DNA of 64,000 nt, from the NCBI RefSeq assembly GCF_039839375.1, contig NZ_JBDOQU010000003.1:248001-312000 (forward strand). The letters run 5' to 3'. The stretch comes from JBDOQU01 sp039839375 (GTDB taxonomy: Bacteria > Pseudomonadota > Alphaproteobacteria > DSM-16000 > Inquilinaceae). Below, one piece after another: positions 8,466 to 16,992 of this stretch (position 1 is the first letter of the stretch; every line of letters begins with the position of its first letter). Under the pieces are notes generated by a model, which was not told the origin of the DNA, did not search any database, and saw only the letters and a list, made by a program, of their open reading frames with translations. Position numbers and translations under genes: made by a program.

Positions 8466-9044
8466 ATGCCGTCTCTACGATCCGGGGCCCGCGCTGGCCT
8501 TGCACTCCTCATGGTCGCCGCGGCGGCGGCCGGTTGCGCCTCTCCCGGCGCTTCCTTGCCGGAAATGACCGCGGGGGCGGCCGACGCCTACCGGCTGGAC
8601 ACCGGCGACGAGGTCCGGCTGACGGTCTTCCAGCAGGAGGAGATCAGCGGCACCTACCGGGTCAATGATTCGGGCGACATCTCCCTGCCGCTGGTCGGCG
8701 GGGTCGACGCGGAAGGGCTGACCTCCGACGAGTTGGAGGGCGCGGTCGAGGCAAGCCTGTCGGAAGGCCTCCTGCGCGACCCGAACGTCAGCGTCGAGAT
8801 CACCTCCTTCCGGCCCTTCTATATCCTGGGCGAGGTGGAGGATCCGGGCCAGTACCCCTACGCCCCGGGCATGACCGTGCTGACCGCCGCGGCGGTCGCC
8901 GGCGGCTTCACCTACCGGGCGGAAACGGACTACGTCTCGGTCACCCGCCCCGACGAAACGGGCGAGCCGGAGGAATACCGTGCTGACCGCGCGCAGCCGA
9001 TTCGCGCCGGCGACGTGATCTACGTGTTCGAGCGCTTCTTTTGA
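8466..9044 (+). CDS. Short OPX polysaccharide export lipoprotein (Wza-like, class without C-terminal helix)
   Basis: A 192-residue exported lipoprotein. The signal peptide ends in a lipobox AAGC (Cys near residue 24). The Poly_export domain follows (YRLDTGDEVRLTVFQQ, GDISLPLVGGVDAEGLT, DPNVSVEI), then one SLBB-like domain (FYILGEVEDPGQYPY, AGDVIYVFERFF). The protein ends right after this domain, so it lacks the C-terminal amphipathic helix that forms the outer-membrane pore in E. coli Wza. The ATG at 8466 has AGGGGG upstream; an earlier in-frame ATG at 8406 overlaps the phosphatase gene and is less likely. The next gene, an outer-membrane barrel, overlaps its stop, which suggests that the two form the export channel together. 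Confidence 0.88.
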   Translation: MPSLRSGARAGLALLMVAAAAAGCASPGASLPEMTAGAADAYRLDTGDEVRLTVFQQEEISGTYRVNDSGDISLPLVGGVDAEGLTSDELEGAVEASLSEGLLRDPNVSVEITSFRPFYILGEVEDPGQYPYAPGMTVLTAAAVAGGFTYRAETDYVSVTRPDETGEPEEYRADRAQPIRAGDVIYVFERFF

Positions 9045-10264
9045 CGCCCCGCGATCGTTCTCTAGTAGGCCTCGCCGCCGTCCTGGCGATCGCCGGCGGC
9101 GGCGGGGCGGCCGAAGCCCAGGACCCGCCGAGGGGCCAGACGGTTCAGGAACGGCGGCAGCCGGATTTCTTCGACGCCAGGGGCATTCGGGCCGGCAGCG
9201 TCATCTTCTATCCGGAGGTGACGTTGCAGAGCGCGTTCAACGACAACGTGTTCGCGGAGGAGGATGACGAGGAAAGCGACCTCGTCACCGTGCTGACGCC
9301 GGAGATATCGTTCGAGACGCTGTGGTCGCGCCATGAGGTCGGCGGCCGGGTCTGGGGCCGCGCCAGCCGCTATCTGGACAACACCAGCGAGAATGCCGAG
9401 GAATACGGCGCCAGCGCCTATGGTCGACTCGACCTTGGCAACCAGATCCAGGTCGATGCCCGGGCGCGGGCGGCCCGGGAGGCTCTGGGCCGGGCCGATC
9501 CGGACGATACCGGCCGCGACGAGCCGACGGAGGTCAACGAGCTGAACGCCGACCTCGAGATCGAGAAGCAGTTCAACCGGCTGATCGTCGGCGCCGGGCA
9601 GCAGTTCTTCCGCCAGGACTACGTCGACAGCATCGACGACGACAGGGACCAGTCCACGACGCGCTGGAATGTCCTGGCCGGATATGAGTTGTCGCCCAGC
9701 CTGGAGGTCTTCGCTGAGCCCTTCTACAGCATCCGCCGCTATGATGAGACGGCTGCCGACAGTCGCGACGCCGACATCTACGGCGCGCTGGTCGGGACGC
9801 GGTTCGATATCAGCGGGCTGTGGATCGGGCAGATCGACATCGGCGTCTATCAGGAGGATTTCGACTCCGACCAGTTCGACGACTATACCGGAATCACCAC
9901 CCGGACGCGCTTCGACTGGCTGCCGACGGACAAGACGACCGTCAGCTTCGGGCTGGCGCGCAGCGATGAGGCCACGACGCAGGCCGGCGCGTCGAGCCGG
10001 GTGGAGACGGAAGCCTTCGTCGGCGTCGCCCATGAGCTGACGCGGGCCATCATCATCGACGGCGAGATCTCCTACACCCAGGACGATTGGCGCGGCGTCG
10101 ACCGGACCGACGACACCTACCGCGCCGGCGCCGGCGTCGAATGGCTGTTGAACCGGAACCTGTCGGTGTTCAGCGCCTATGAGTTCACCACTCGCGGCTC
10201 CAACCTCGACACGGCGGAGTTCGACCGCTCCATCATCACCTTCGGCCTGAAGGCGAAGCTGTAA
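9041..10264 (+). CDS. Outer-membrane beta-barrel protein (BBP2-type) paired with OPX
   Basis: About 407 residues with a cleavable signal (LVGLAAVLAIAGGGGAAEAQ). The mature part is made of repeating amphipathic strands with alternating aromatic and charged residues and ends in a strand FGLKAKL. Sections such as VIFYPEVTLQSAFNDNVFA match the putative beta-barrel porin 2 family common in exopolysaccharide loci. The start is a TTG whose last two bases overlap the TGA of the OPX gene (TTGA). No ATG or GTG upstream of the signal peptide is available, so the rare start is needed. It is likely the outer-membrane partner of the short OPX protein in secretion of the polymer; that role is inferred from context. 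Confidence 0.78.
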   Translation: MTPRDRSLVGLAAVLAIAGGGGAAEAQDPPRGQTVQERRQPDFFDARGIRAGSVIFYPEVTLQSAFNDNVFAEEDDEESDLVTVLTPEISFETLWSRHEVGGRVWGRASRYLDNTSENAEEYGASAYGRLDLGNQIQVDARARAAREALGRADPDDTGRDEPTEVNELNADLEIEKQFNRLIVGAGQQFFRQDYVDSIDDDRDQSTTRWNVLAGYELSPSLEVFAEPFYSIRRYDETAADSRDADIYGALVGTRFDISGLWIGQIDIGVYQEDFDSDQFDDYTGITTRTRFDWLPTDKTTVSFGLARSDEATTQAGASSRVETEAFVGVAHELTRAIIIDGEISYTQDDWRGVDRTDDTYRAGAGVEWLLNRNLSVFSAYEFTTRGSNLDTAEFDRSIITFGLKAKL

Positions 10265-10284
10265 TCCAACGTGCCGGAACCTGG

Positions 10285-10301
10285 CCCGCCAAACCGGCGG
10301 G
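10285..10301. terminator. Hairpin between convergent genes
   Basis: A 6-bp GC stem (CCCGCC/GGCGGG) with a 5-base loop fills the 37-bp gap between the convergent beta-barrel and LysE-type genes. No T-tract follows on either strand, so a terminator role is only suggested by position. Confidence 0.3.
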
Positions 10302-10934
10302 TCAGGCCGCGCTCAGCGATCCCATCTGCATCAGCAGCCTCGCGGCGATGGCGAACATCACCAGCGCCACCACGCCATCCAGCACCCGCCAGGAAACCGG
10401 CTTGCGGAACAGCGGCGTCAGGATGCGCGCGCCGTATCCCAGCGCGAAGAACCAGGTGAAGGAGGCGGCGACCGCGCCGGCGGCGAACCACAGCCGGTCC
10501 GCCGCGCCGTAGCGGGCGGAAACGCCGCCCAGCAGCACGACCGTATCCAGATAGACATGGGGGTTGAGAAGCGTCACCGCCGCGATGGCGGCCAGCACGC
10601 GGCTCAAGGGCTGGTCGCCGGAATCGGCGGGCTTCAGCGTGGCGGGGTCCAGCGCGCGCTTCGCCGCGGCGAATCCGTACCAGACCAGGAAGGCGGCTCC
10701 GGCCACCGTGACCGCCTGCAGGACGGTGATTGAGGATCGGACGATCGTGCCGAATCCCAGCACCCCCGCCAGGATCAGCGCCGCGTCGCTGATCGCGCAG
10801 AATGTCACCACCGGCAGGACATGGCGGCGCAGCAGGCCCTGGCGCAGCACGAAGGCGTTCTGCACGCCGATGGCGATGATCAGCCCGGCCCCCAGGCCGA
10901 AGCCCTCCATGGCCGCGAGAAGCTGCGGTGTCAT
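10302..10934 (-). CDS. LysE/ArgO-family amino-acid exporter
   Basis: A 210-residue inner-membrane protein with about six helices. It shows the LysE-family N-terminus (GFGLGAGLIIAIGVQNAFVLRQGL) and the conserved VTLLNPHVYLDTVVLLGG segment in the second half. Members export basic amino acids such as lysine or arginine. The ATG at 10934 is chosen over an upstream in-frame ATG at 11000 because it fits family length and the longer form would run through the terminator hairpin at 10964-10987. The gene is a stand-alone unit lodged between exopolysaccharide export genes, with no obvious functional link to them. Confidence 0.87.
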   Translation of the reverse strand: MTPQLLAAMEGFGLGAGLIIAIGVQNAFVLRQGLLRRHVLPVVTFCAISDAALILAGVLGFGTIVRSSITVLQAVTVAGAAFLVWYGFAAAKRALDPATLKPADSGDQPLSRVLAAIAAVTLLNPHVYLDTVVLLGGVSARYGAADRLWFAAGAVAASFTWFFALGYGARILTPLFRKPVSWRVLDGVVALVMFAIAARLLMQMGSLSAA

Positions 10935-10959
10935 GACGGTTTGGTCCCGCGAAGGAAGG

Positions 10960-10987
10960 AAAAAGCCCGCCCCGGATGGGGCGGGCT
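10960..10987 (-). terminator. Rho-independent terminator for the tyrosine autokinase transcript
   Basis: On the minus strand a perfect 10-bp stem (AGCCCGCCCC/GGGGCGGGCT) with a 4-base loop is followed by TTTT. It lies about 48 bp after the stop of the autokinase gene and before the LysE-type gene, which isolates the two transcripts. Confidence 0.8.
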
Positions 10988-11034
10988 GTTCCGGCATCAT
11001 AACGCCCGAGCGGGCTTTCGCCTAGCCGGGGAGG

Positions 11035-13302
11035 CTATTGGATATAGTAGCCGCTGTTGCGGGCGTGGAAGACTTCGCTGTCACTGTATTTCGCCTTCCG
11101 GTGCGCCTTGGCGTTGACCAGGGTCAGCGCGGCGCCGATCAAATTGACGCCCGCCTCGTTCAGCGCCCGAACGCCGTTGACCGCCGCGTCCCGTCCGGTG
11201 CCGCGCCATTTGACGCAGTAGATCGTGGCGTCGGCCAGGGTGGCGAGGATGCGGGCGTCGGCGACCGCCAGCGTCGGCGGGGCGTCCAGTACGATCAGAT
11301 CGTACTGGGCGCGAAGCGTCCGCATCAGCCGGTCCATCGCTTCGGTCATGATCAGCGCGCTGAAATCGGCGGCCAGGCTGCCGGCGCTGATGAAGCTCAT
11401 GGAGGTGGCGTTGTCCTGCTGCACGATCTCATCGAACGGCACCGTCCCGCGCAGATAGTCCGACAGGCCCGGAGAGGATTGCCCGGCCAGCGCGGAATCG
11501 ACCGACGGCAGCCGGATGTCGCCGTCGATCAGCAGCACCCGCTCCCCGCCCAAAGCGGCCACGCGGGCGATGGAGACTGCGGTCAGCGACTTGCCCTCGC
11601 CCGGGCTAGTCGAGGTCACTGCGAGGCATTTCACATTGCTGCCACGCAGCCACAGCGCCGTCCTCAGCGATCGCATCGCTTCGGCGTATCCGGACAGGGG
11701 CTTCGCCAGCACGTAGTCGAACAGCGCCCGCTTTCGCGATACGTCGGTAATCTTCGGGATCAGCGCGATGCAGGGCAGGCGCAGCGCGTCCTCGACATCC
11801 TCGCCGGCGCGGAAGCCGCGGCCGGTGAATTCGCGCAGGAAGACCAGCACCAGCCCCAGGAAGCCGGCCAGGATGCCGGCCACCGCCACGATCACCTTCT
11901 TGTTCGGCGCGGACGGCGCGCCAGGGATCACGGCGTAGGAGAGGATGCGGGCGTCGGCCTGCGCGATCTCGATCTGGGAGGACGTCTCCTGGACCTGCTG
12001 CAAGGCGGTCTCCAGCATGGTCCGGCGGGCCGCCGCCTCGCGCTCCAGGGCGCGAAGCTGCACTTCGGCGGAATCCATATCCGACGCCTCGCCGCGAATG
12101 CCGGTGAGGCTGGAATTCAAGGATCCGACGCGCGCCTGCGCGGCCGAGGCCTCGGCCTCCAGCCCGGCGATAATGCGGTTCATCTCCGCACCGATCGCGC
12201 TCTGCAGCGTACTGAGCTGGGCGCGGATGTCGATCAGGCTGGGATGCTCGTCGCCCAACTGGGAGGCCAGGTCCGCTTCCTGGGTCCTCAGTTCCGCCTC
12301 CTGCTGGCGCAGGCCCTGGATGACGGAGGATTGCAGCACTTCGGGGATCGCGGCCAGCGATCCGCTCTCCGCCACCGCCCGCGCCTGGCTGAGGCGCGAC
12401 TGCGCCAGCGCCAGGTCGGACTGCGCCTGCGTCAGTTCGGTGTTGAACTGCGAGACCTGCTCGGTCACCAGCGCGGCGTTGGAGCCCTGGGTCAGGCCAT
12501 TCTCGGCCCGGTATGCGGCGACCGCCTGCTCGGACCGCTGCACGTCCTCGCGCAGCGCGACGATGCGGTCCTGGAGCCATTGGTCGGTCCGGTTCAGCGC
12601 CTCGAACTTGGCGTCGAGCTGCGCGTCGATATAGGCCTCGACCATGCCGTTGGCGCCGGCGGCCGCAAGTTCGGGATCCTCAGACGTGAAGGACACCTGG
12701 ATGACCCGCGTATCGTGACGCAGGACGATGGACAGGGCTTCCATGAACACGGTGGTCGTCGCGATCTTCTGGCGTTCGGGCGGGGGCGGCGGTTCCTCCT
12801 CCGCCCGTTCGATGCCCAGCGTCGCGTATGCCCAGTCCGTAAAGCGATCCAGCGAGGAACGATCCTCGCCTTCCTGCTGCAGATAGGGGTTGAACTCCGG
12901 GACGCTCGTCAGGTTCAGGTTCTCGACCACATCCTCCGCCAGGTCACGGGACCGCAGGATCTCGACCTGACTGCCCAGGACCTCCAGGCTCGGCTGCATG
13001 CTTTCCAGCACGCTGGCGATGTCGATAAGCTGGATCTCCTGCGGATCGACGATGACCGATGCGGTGGTCGTGTAGGTCGGCGTGATCTGGCGCGCGCCGA
13101 TATAGGCCAGCACCGGGATGATCAGGATCGGCAGCAGAAGCGCCAGCTTGTGCCGGTTCAGCACCTTCAGCAGGGCGATGAAGCCAAGGTCGCGGCTGCC
13201 CGGCCCGCCGCCGGACGGGGCGGCCGGCTGCATCATCGGCGGGATGTAGGGCGCCGGACGGTGGCGTCTGTAGAGGGCCGGTTGAGTGGCGGCATCGTCC
13301 AT
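11035..13302 (-). CDS. Polysaccharide co-polymerase with tyrosine autokinase domain (Wzc/ExoP-type BY-kinase)
   Basis: A 755-residue fused protein. The N-terminal Wzz domain has a first membrane helix (LALLLPILIIPVLAYIGA) and a second one (VIVAVAGILAGFLGLVLVFL) around a long periplasmic coiled coil rich in Q/A/E. The cytoplasmic BY-kinase domain has Walker A STSPGEGKS (Lys571), Walker A' LLIDGDIRLP and Walker B LIVLDAPP. The C-terminal tail holds only three tyrosines (KYSD and GYY), fewer than in E. coli Wzc. It controls chain length and export with the OPX protein through cycles of autophosphorylation. The ATG at 13302 is preferred to one at 13431 because of a GAGGA site. It is transcribed away from the other export genes and ends at a clear terminator. 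Confidence 0.92.
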   Translation of the reverse strand: MDDAATQPALYRRHRPAPYIPPMMQPAAPSGGGPGSRDLGFIALLKVLNRHKLALLLPILIIPVLAYIGARQITPTYTTTASVIVDPQEIQLIDIASVLESMQPSLEVLGSQVEILRSRDLAEDVVENLNLTSVPEFNPYLQQEGEDRSSLDRFTDWAYATLGIERAEEEPPPPPERQKIATTTVFMEALSIVLRHDTRVIQVSFTSEDPELAAAGANGMVEAYIDAQLDAKFEALNRTDQWLQDRIVALREDVQRSEQAVAAYRAENGLTQGSNAALVTEQVSQFNTELTQAQSDLALAQSRLSQARAVAESGSLAAIPEVLQSSVIQGLRQQEAELRTQEADLASQLGDEHPSLIDIRAQLSTLQSAIGAEMNRIIAGLEAEASAAQARVGSLNSSLTGIRGEASDMDSAEVQLRALEREAAARRTMLETALQQVQETSSQIEIAQADARILSYAVIPGAPSAPNKKVIVAVAGILAGFLGLVLVFLREFTGRGFRAGEDVEDALRLPCIALIPKITDVSRKRALFDYVLAKPLSGYAEAMRSLRTALWLRGSNVKCLAVTSTSPGEGKSLTAVSIARVAALGGERVLLIDGDIRLPSVDSALAGQSSPGLSDYLRGTVPFDEIVQQDNATSMSFISAGSLAADFSALIMTEAMDRLMRTLRAQYDLIVLDAPPTLAVADARILATLADATIYCVKWRGTGRDAAVNGVRALNEAGVNLIGAALTLVNAKAHRKAKYSDSEVFHARNSGYYIQ

Positions 13303-13792
13303 GATGATCCGATCCTCGTGGTCAGGCCTTGCACCGGCCCTGTCGTTGGAAGGGGTTCGTGACGGCCGGCCTGGCGGTCGGGGCGTCGCGCGGAATCCTT
13401 CCGATATGCTGCCCAAAATGCTGCGCTGCACAATCAGAAGATGGAAACCGCTGAATTGTCCAGCCTATAAAACCCGTCAAATGCGGCATTTCGGAGAAAC
13501 CGCAAGGGCAGTCTCAAGACCATTGCCCTATCCGACGATCCACCCGAGGCCGATATTCCCCATCCGGTTCGATACCTCCCGGAATGGGACCGACATGCCG
13601 CGCCCGACGAGGCGAAACGCTTTATCAACAGCCGACGACATGATTCGTTGCGTCCGCCCCCTGCCTCGGTGCGGCGTCCGCAATGGCATCGTACAAGTAA
13701 AGGATGCGGCCGGGATAACGTCTTGTTAACGATAAAGGACTAATCCTTCGGCCGAAGCCTCGGCGTCAAGCCGGGAGCCAGGAGGATCGACG
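13303..13792. promoter_or_regulatory. Intergenic region upstream of the autokinase and the 55-residue protein
   Basis: A 490-bp stretch between divergent genes, with moderately lower GC than its flanks. It must contain the autokinase promoter on the minus strand. Near the plus-strand gene there is an AT-rich pocket at about 13715-13742 (GTTAACGATAAAGG) that may hold a promoter. Several short open frames here overlap one another, have no ribosome sites and were not accepted. No RNA gene or repeat was recognised. Confidence 0.4.
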
Positions 13793-13960
13793 ATGTCGCC
13801 TGCAAGAGGGTCCTTGGAGATTTGGGAGGCCGCGATGTCCTTTGAAGGCGACGGCCGGCACGCGCGGCGCTGGGCGCCGTGGAAAAGGGTGCTGTTCTCC
13901 GTCAGCCTCGCGCTCAGCCTCTGGGCGATGATCGTCACCGCGGTGCTTTACCTCTTCTGA
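13793..13960 (+). CDS. Small single-helix membrane protein, unknown function
   Basis: A 55-residue open frame with a strong GGAGG site 7 bases before the ATG at 13793. Residues 1-33 are soluble and contain a basic, Trp-rich patch (RHARRWAPWKR). A single membrane helix follows (VLFSVSLALSLWAMIVTAVLYLF) and runs to the last residue, giving an N-in or tail-anchored layout. It stands alone, 22 bp before the end of the convergent prepilin peptidase gene and divergent from the tyrosine autokinase gene. The strong ribosome site and classic positive-inside pattern argue that it is real. I do not recognise the family. Confidence 0.65.
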   Translation: MSPARGSLEIWEAAMSFEGDGRHARRWAPWKRVLFSVSLALSLWAMIVTAVLYLF

Positions 13961-13982
13961 AGCTGTTCGGACCCCGGCCTGC

Positions 13983-14459
13983 TCAGAACCAGCGCCACAG
14001 GCTGTGGAGCCAGCCGGCTATGCCGAGCGCCACGCCATAGGGCAGATCGTCCGCATTCACACTGCCCGCCTGCCCGCCCCGCCGCTTGCGATACCATCGC
14101 GCCGCCAGCTTCGCGGCGGCAAGTCCACCGCCGACCAGCGCCGTCAGCAGCAGGAAATCCATCATCCTGGCGGACCCGACCCAGAGCGCCAGCGCGCCGG
14201 CCAGCTTCACGTCCCCGCCGCCGAACAGGCCGGCGGCGAACAGGCCGATCCCGGCGGCGAAGACGATCGCTGCGATCCCGACATCCCAGGCCAGGCCGGA
14301 GGGCCGGACCAGCGCCGCATAGGCGACGAACGCCGCGGCCAGCCCCAGGCTCACCCGGTTGGGGATTGTGTAGGATCCTATATCCGACGCCATGGCCCAC
14401 AGGATGAGCAGGCTGACCAGGGCGAAGCCCGCCAGTATGGGCCAGTCCGGAACCGTCAA
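13983..14459 (-). CDS. Prepilin peptidase, A24 family (CpaA/TadV-type)
   Basis: A 158-residue inner-membrane aspartic protease with about five to six helices. Both catalytic motifs are present: ASDIGSYTIPNR (first Asp, residue ~26) and GGGDVKLAGAL (second Asp in the GxGD motif). It lacks the N-methylase domain of PilD, as expected for CpaA-type enzymes that process Flp pilins. No other tad/cpa pilus gene occurs in the window, so it is an orphan here; its substrates must be encoded elsewhere. The ATG at 14459 gives the normal family N-terminus. Confidence 0.87.
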   Translation of the reverse strand: MTVPDWPILAGFALVSLLILWAMASDIGSYTIPNRVSLGLAAAFVAYAALVRPSGLAWDVGIAAIVFAAGIGLFAAGLFGGGDVKLAGALALWVGSARMMDFLLLTALVGGGLAAAKLAARWYRKRRGGQAGSVNADDLPYGVALGIAGWLHSLWRWF

Positions 14460-14624
14460 CGTCCCGGCCGGACAGTGCTTCGAACGGTCTGGTTCACTGA
14501 CGGGGTCGGTCCTTCATGGAAAAGCCGGTCTCCGGCGGAAACTTAACAGCTTTCGATTCATGAGAGGAATAGCGGGCCTTTCGGCTGCTTGACACAGGCC
14601 CGCCTTGCGCCTAGACCAATTTCC

Positions 14625-14649
14625 GCAAATGCGAGTTATTCGCACTTGC
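14625..14649. promoter_or_regulatory. Fur-box-like operator upstream of haem receptor
   Basis: An imperfect inverted repeat (GCAAATGCGA, 5-base spacer, TCGCACTTGC; one mismatch) centred about 123 bp before the receptor ATG. Its GCAAATG...ATT...TTGC pattern resembles Fur/Irr-type iron boxes in proteobacteria. Position in front of an iron-haem operon supports iron-dependent repression. Binding is inferred, not shown. Confidence 0.6.
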
Positions 14650-14759
14650 AACTTGAATTCGATCGGCGCCAGCCCCCCAGCGATCCCGCCAGGCAGCCAG
14701 CGCGAAATCCGCCCCCGATCTTGAAGACGGGGCCGGATGCGCAATGCAGGGGCAGGACA

Positions 14760-16769
14760 ATGGGGTGGGGGATTTTCAGGGCGACGGCGACGGTATCCGC
14801 GCTGGCGCTCCTAAGCGGGGGCGCGGCGGCGCAGGAGGCGGCTGAGCCGGTGATGCTTGAGCAGATGACGGTGACCGCGACGCGGACGGAACGGCCGGTT
14901 ACGGACGTGCCGGCCTCCGTGACCGTCATCGACCGGGAGGAGTTGGAGCGCCGGCAGCCGGCGACCATCGACGATATGCTGCGCGGCATTCCCGGCGTCG
15001 ACATGAGCGGCGGGCCGCGCGCCATGGCCGCCGAACCGAACATAAGGGGGCTGTCCGGCGAACGGGTGCAGGTCCGCATCGACGGCGCGCGCCAGAACTT
15101 CTCCTCCGGCCATAAGGGGCGGGTCTTCCTGGACCCGGCGTTGATCGGCCGGGTGGACGTGTTGCGGGGGCCGGGTTCCGCGCTCTACGGCAGCGGGGCT
15201 ATCGGCGGCGTCATCGAATTCACCACGCCTTCGGCCGACTGGTTCCTCGATCCGGGACAGACCTTCGGCGGTGAGATCGGCACCGGCTATCACTCCAACG
15301 GCGATCTCTGGTTCGGCTCCCTCACCGGCGCCGCCAGGGCGGGCGACAGCGCGGACATACTGGGCAGCGTCGTCTATCGCCGTTCCAACGATCTGGAGGA
15401 CGGGCACGGCGTCGAAATCCCACTTTCCGGCGATGAGATCGTCTCCGGCCTCGTCAAGGGGACGTGGCGGCCGCTGGAGTTCCATGAGGTGACGGCGTCC
15501 TACCTCGTCTTCAACGACGACAACCGCCTGCCGACCGCCGCCAACACCGACAGCACGGACAACATCGCCGACCGCGAGACGAGGCAGCAGACCGGCTCTG
15601 TCAACTACGCCTTCCGCGATCCCTCCAACCCGTGGATCGATTTCGACGCCACCCTCTATATGAACAGCGTCGACATCAGGGAGGTCCTGGTCGCAGGCGG
15701 CCGGACGGACGATACGGAGCTGACGACCTACGGCATCGACGCCGCCAACACGACGCGCTTCGCCTTCGGCGGGTCGGTCGAAAACGCGCTGACCTACGGC
15801 GTCGAATATTACCGCGACAGCCAGGAAGGGCGCAGGGACGGCGCGCCCCGGCCGCAATATCCGGAATCCGATCAGGATGTGGTCGGCCTGTTCATCCAGG
15901 ACGAGATCACCTTCTTCGACCGGTTCACGCTGATCCCCGGCCTGCGCTACGACCGGTTCGACCGGTCCGCGGCGGGGGAGGAGAGCGCCTCGGATTCTGC
16001 AGTGTCGCCGAAGATCACCGCGGCCGTCGACGTGCTGGACGGCGTCACCGCCTATGCGACCTACGCGGAAGCCTTCCGCGCCCCGTCCCTGACGGAGCTT
16101 TACGGCAGCGGCCTGCACTTCGCCATCCCCGGCCCCTTCCCGCCGGACAATTTCTTCCAGCCGAATCCGGACCTTGAGCCGGAAAGCTCGGAAAACAAGG
16201 AGATCGGCATCACCGTCGACCGCGACGACGTGCTGCGGGAAGGCGACCGGCTGACCGCCCGCGCGGCCTATTTCCGGAACGATGTCGAGGATTTCATCGA
16301 CATGGATGTCGACATCATGGGCGGCACCACCACCAAGGTGAACGTCCAGGAGGCCCAGATCGAGGGCTTCGAGCTGGAGGTCGGCTACGACACCGGAACC
16401 TGGTTCGGCAGCCTCGGCTACGCCCACATCAGGGGCGACGACCTGATCGAGGACGAACCGCTGGCGACCATTCCGGCCGATCAGGTGACACTCATGGTCG
16501 GGCATCGCTTCATCGAATGGGATGTCGAGGCCGGCTATCGCCTGATCGCCGCCCGGGCGCAGGACCGCGTGCCGGCGGGCGACCGGGAAACCGGCGGCTA
16601 CGCCACCCACGACATCTTCGTCAGTTGGGCCCCCGATGAAGGCCGCCTGGAAGGCGCGCGGTTCAACTTCGCGGTCGAGAACATTTTCGACAAGGGCTAT
16701 CGCCGTAATCTGTCCCAGCTCAATGATCCCGGACGGACCATTAAGCTGGCCGTCAGCTACCAGTTCTGA
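14760..16769 (+). CDS. TonB-dependent haem/haemoglobin receptor
   Basis: A 669-residue outer-membrane receptor. The signal peptide (TATVSALALLSGGAAAQ) is followed by a TonB-box-like QMTVTATRTE, a plug domain (VTVIDREEL, IRGLSGERVQVRIDGAR, RVDVLRGPGSALYGSGAIGG) and a 22-strand barrel ending in VSYQF. The barrel holds the haem receptor signature: FRAPSLTELY, then a His in GLHFAIP, then NPDLEPE (FRAP...NPNL type). It should bind haem or haemoproteins and import haem to the periplasm using TonB energy. A longer open frame reaches 14589, but the ATG at 14760 directly precedes the signal peptide. It heads the hmu operon. Confidence 0.92.
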   Translation: MGWGIFRATATVSALALLSGGAAAQEAAEPVMLEQMTVTATRTERPVTDVPASVTVIDREELERRQPATIDDMLRGIPGVDMSGGPRAMAAEPNIRGLSGERVQVRIDGARQNFSSGHKGRVFLDPALIGRVDVLRGPGSALYGSGAIGGVIEFTTPSADWFLDPGQTFGGEIGTGYHSNGDLWFGSLTGAARAGDSADILGSVVYRRSNDLEDGHGVEIPLSGDEIVSGLVKGTWRPLEFHEVTASYLVFNDDNRLPTAANTDSTDNIADRETRQQTGSVNYAFRDPSNPWIDFDATLYMNSVDIREVLVAGGRTDDTELTTYGIDAANTTRFAFGGSVENALTYGVEYYRDSQEGRRDGAPRPQYPESDQDVVGLFIQDEITFFDRFTLIPGLRYDRFDRSAAGEESASDSAVSPKITAAVDVLDGVTAYATYAEAFRAPSLTELYGSGLHFAIPGPFPPDNFFQPNPDLEPESSENKEIGITVDRDDVLREGDRLTARAAYFRNDVEDFIDMDVDIMGGTTTKVNVQEAQIEGFELEVGYDTGTWFGSLGYAHIRGDDLIEDEPLATIPADQVTLMVGHRFIEWDVEAGYRLIAARAQDRVPAGDRETGGYATHDIFVSWAPDEGRLEGARFNFAVENIFDKGYRRNLSQLNDPGRTIKLAVSYQF

Positions 16770-16778
16770 GCCGTGCCC

Positions 16779-16970
16779 ATGGCGGAGAAAGCGGACACCG
16801 TCTCCTCCACCGGCCTCCCCGCCGCGTCGCCGGACGCGACGGGCGGCGGACCCCGAACCATCGACAGCCGCACGCTGTTGAAGGGTCGGCGGGAGGTGGT
16901 GATCGCCCATGGCGTGGAGCGGTACCGCCTGACGCTGACCCGCCAGGGCAAGCTCATCCTGACCAAGTAA
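16779..16970 (+). CDS. hemP: Haem uptake protein HemP
   Basis: A 63-residue protein. The C-terminal half (IDSRTLLKGRREVVIAHG, YRLTLTRQGKLILTK) is the whole HemP family signature: S-x-x-L, then GxREVxIxHxGxxYxLRxTxxxKLILTK. HemP family members in alpha- and betaproteobacteria are needed for or activate haem-receptor expression. The gene starts 10 bp after the receptor stop; a GTG at 16773 is an alternative start. No strong ribosome site is seen, so coupling to the receptor gene is likely. Confidence 0.88.
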   Translation: MAEKADTVSSTGLPAASPDATGGGPRTIDSRTLLKGRREVVIAHGVERYRLTLTRQGKLILTK

Positions 16971-16992
16971 TGGCCGAATGGAGGGCAATTTA

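Noticed and set aside
11038..13362. 774-codon plus-strand frame opposite the tyrosine autokinase
   Set aside because: Mirror of a strongly supported gene; no domain, no ribosome site.
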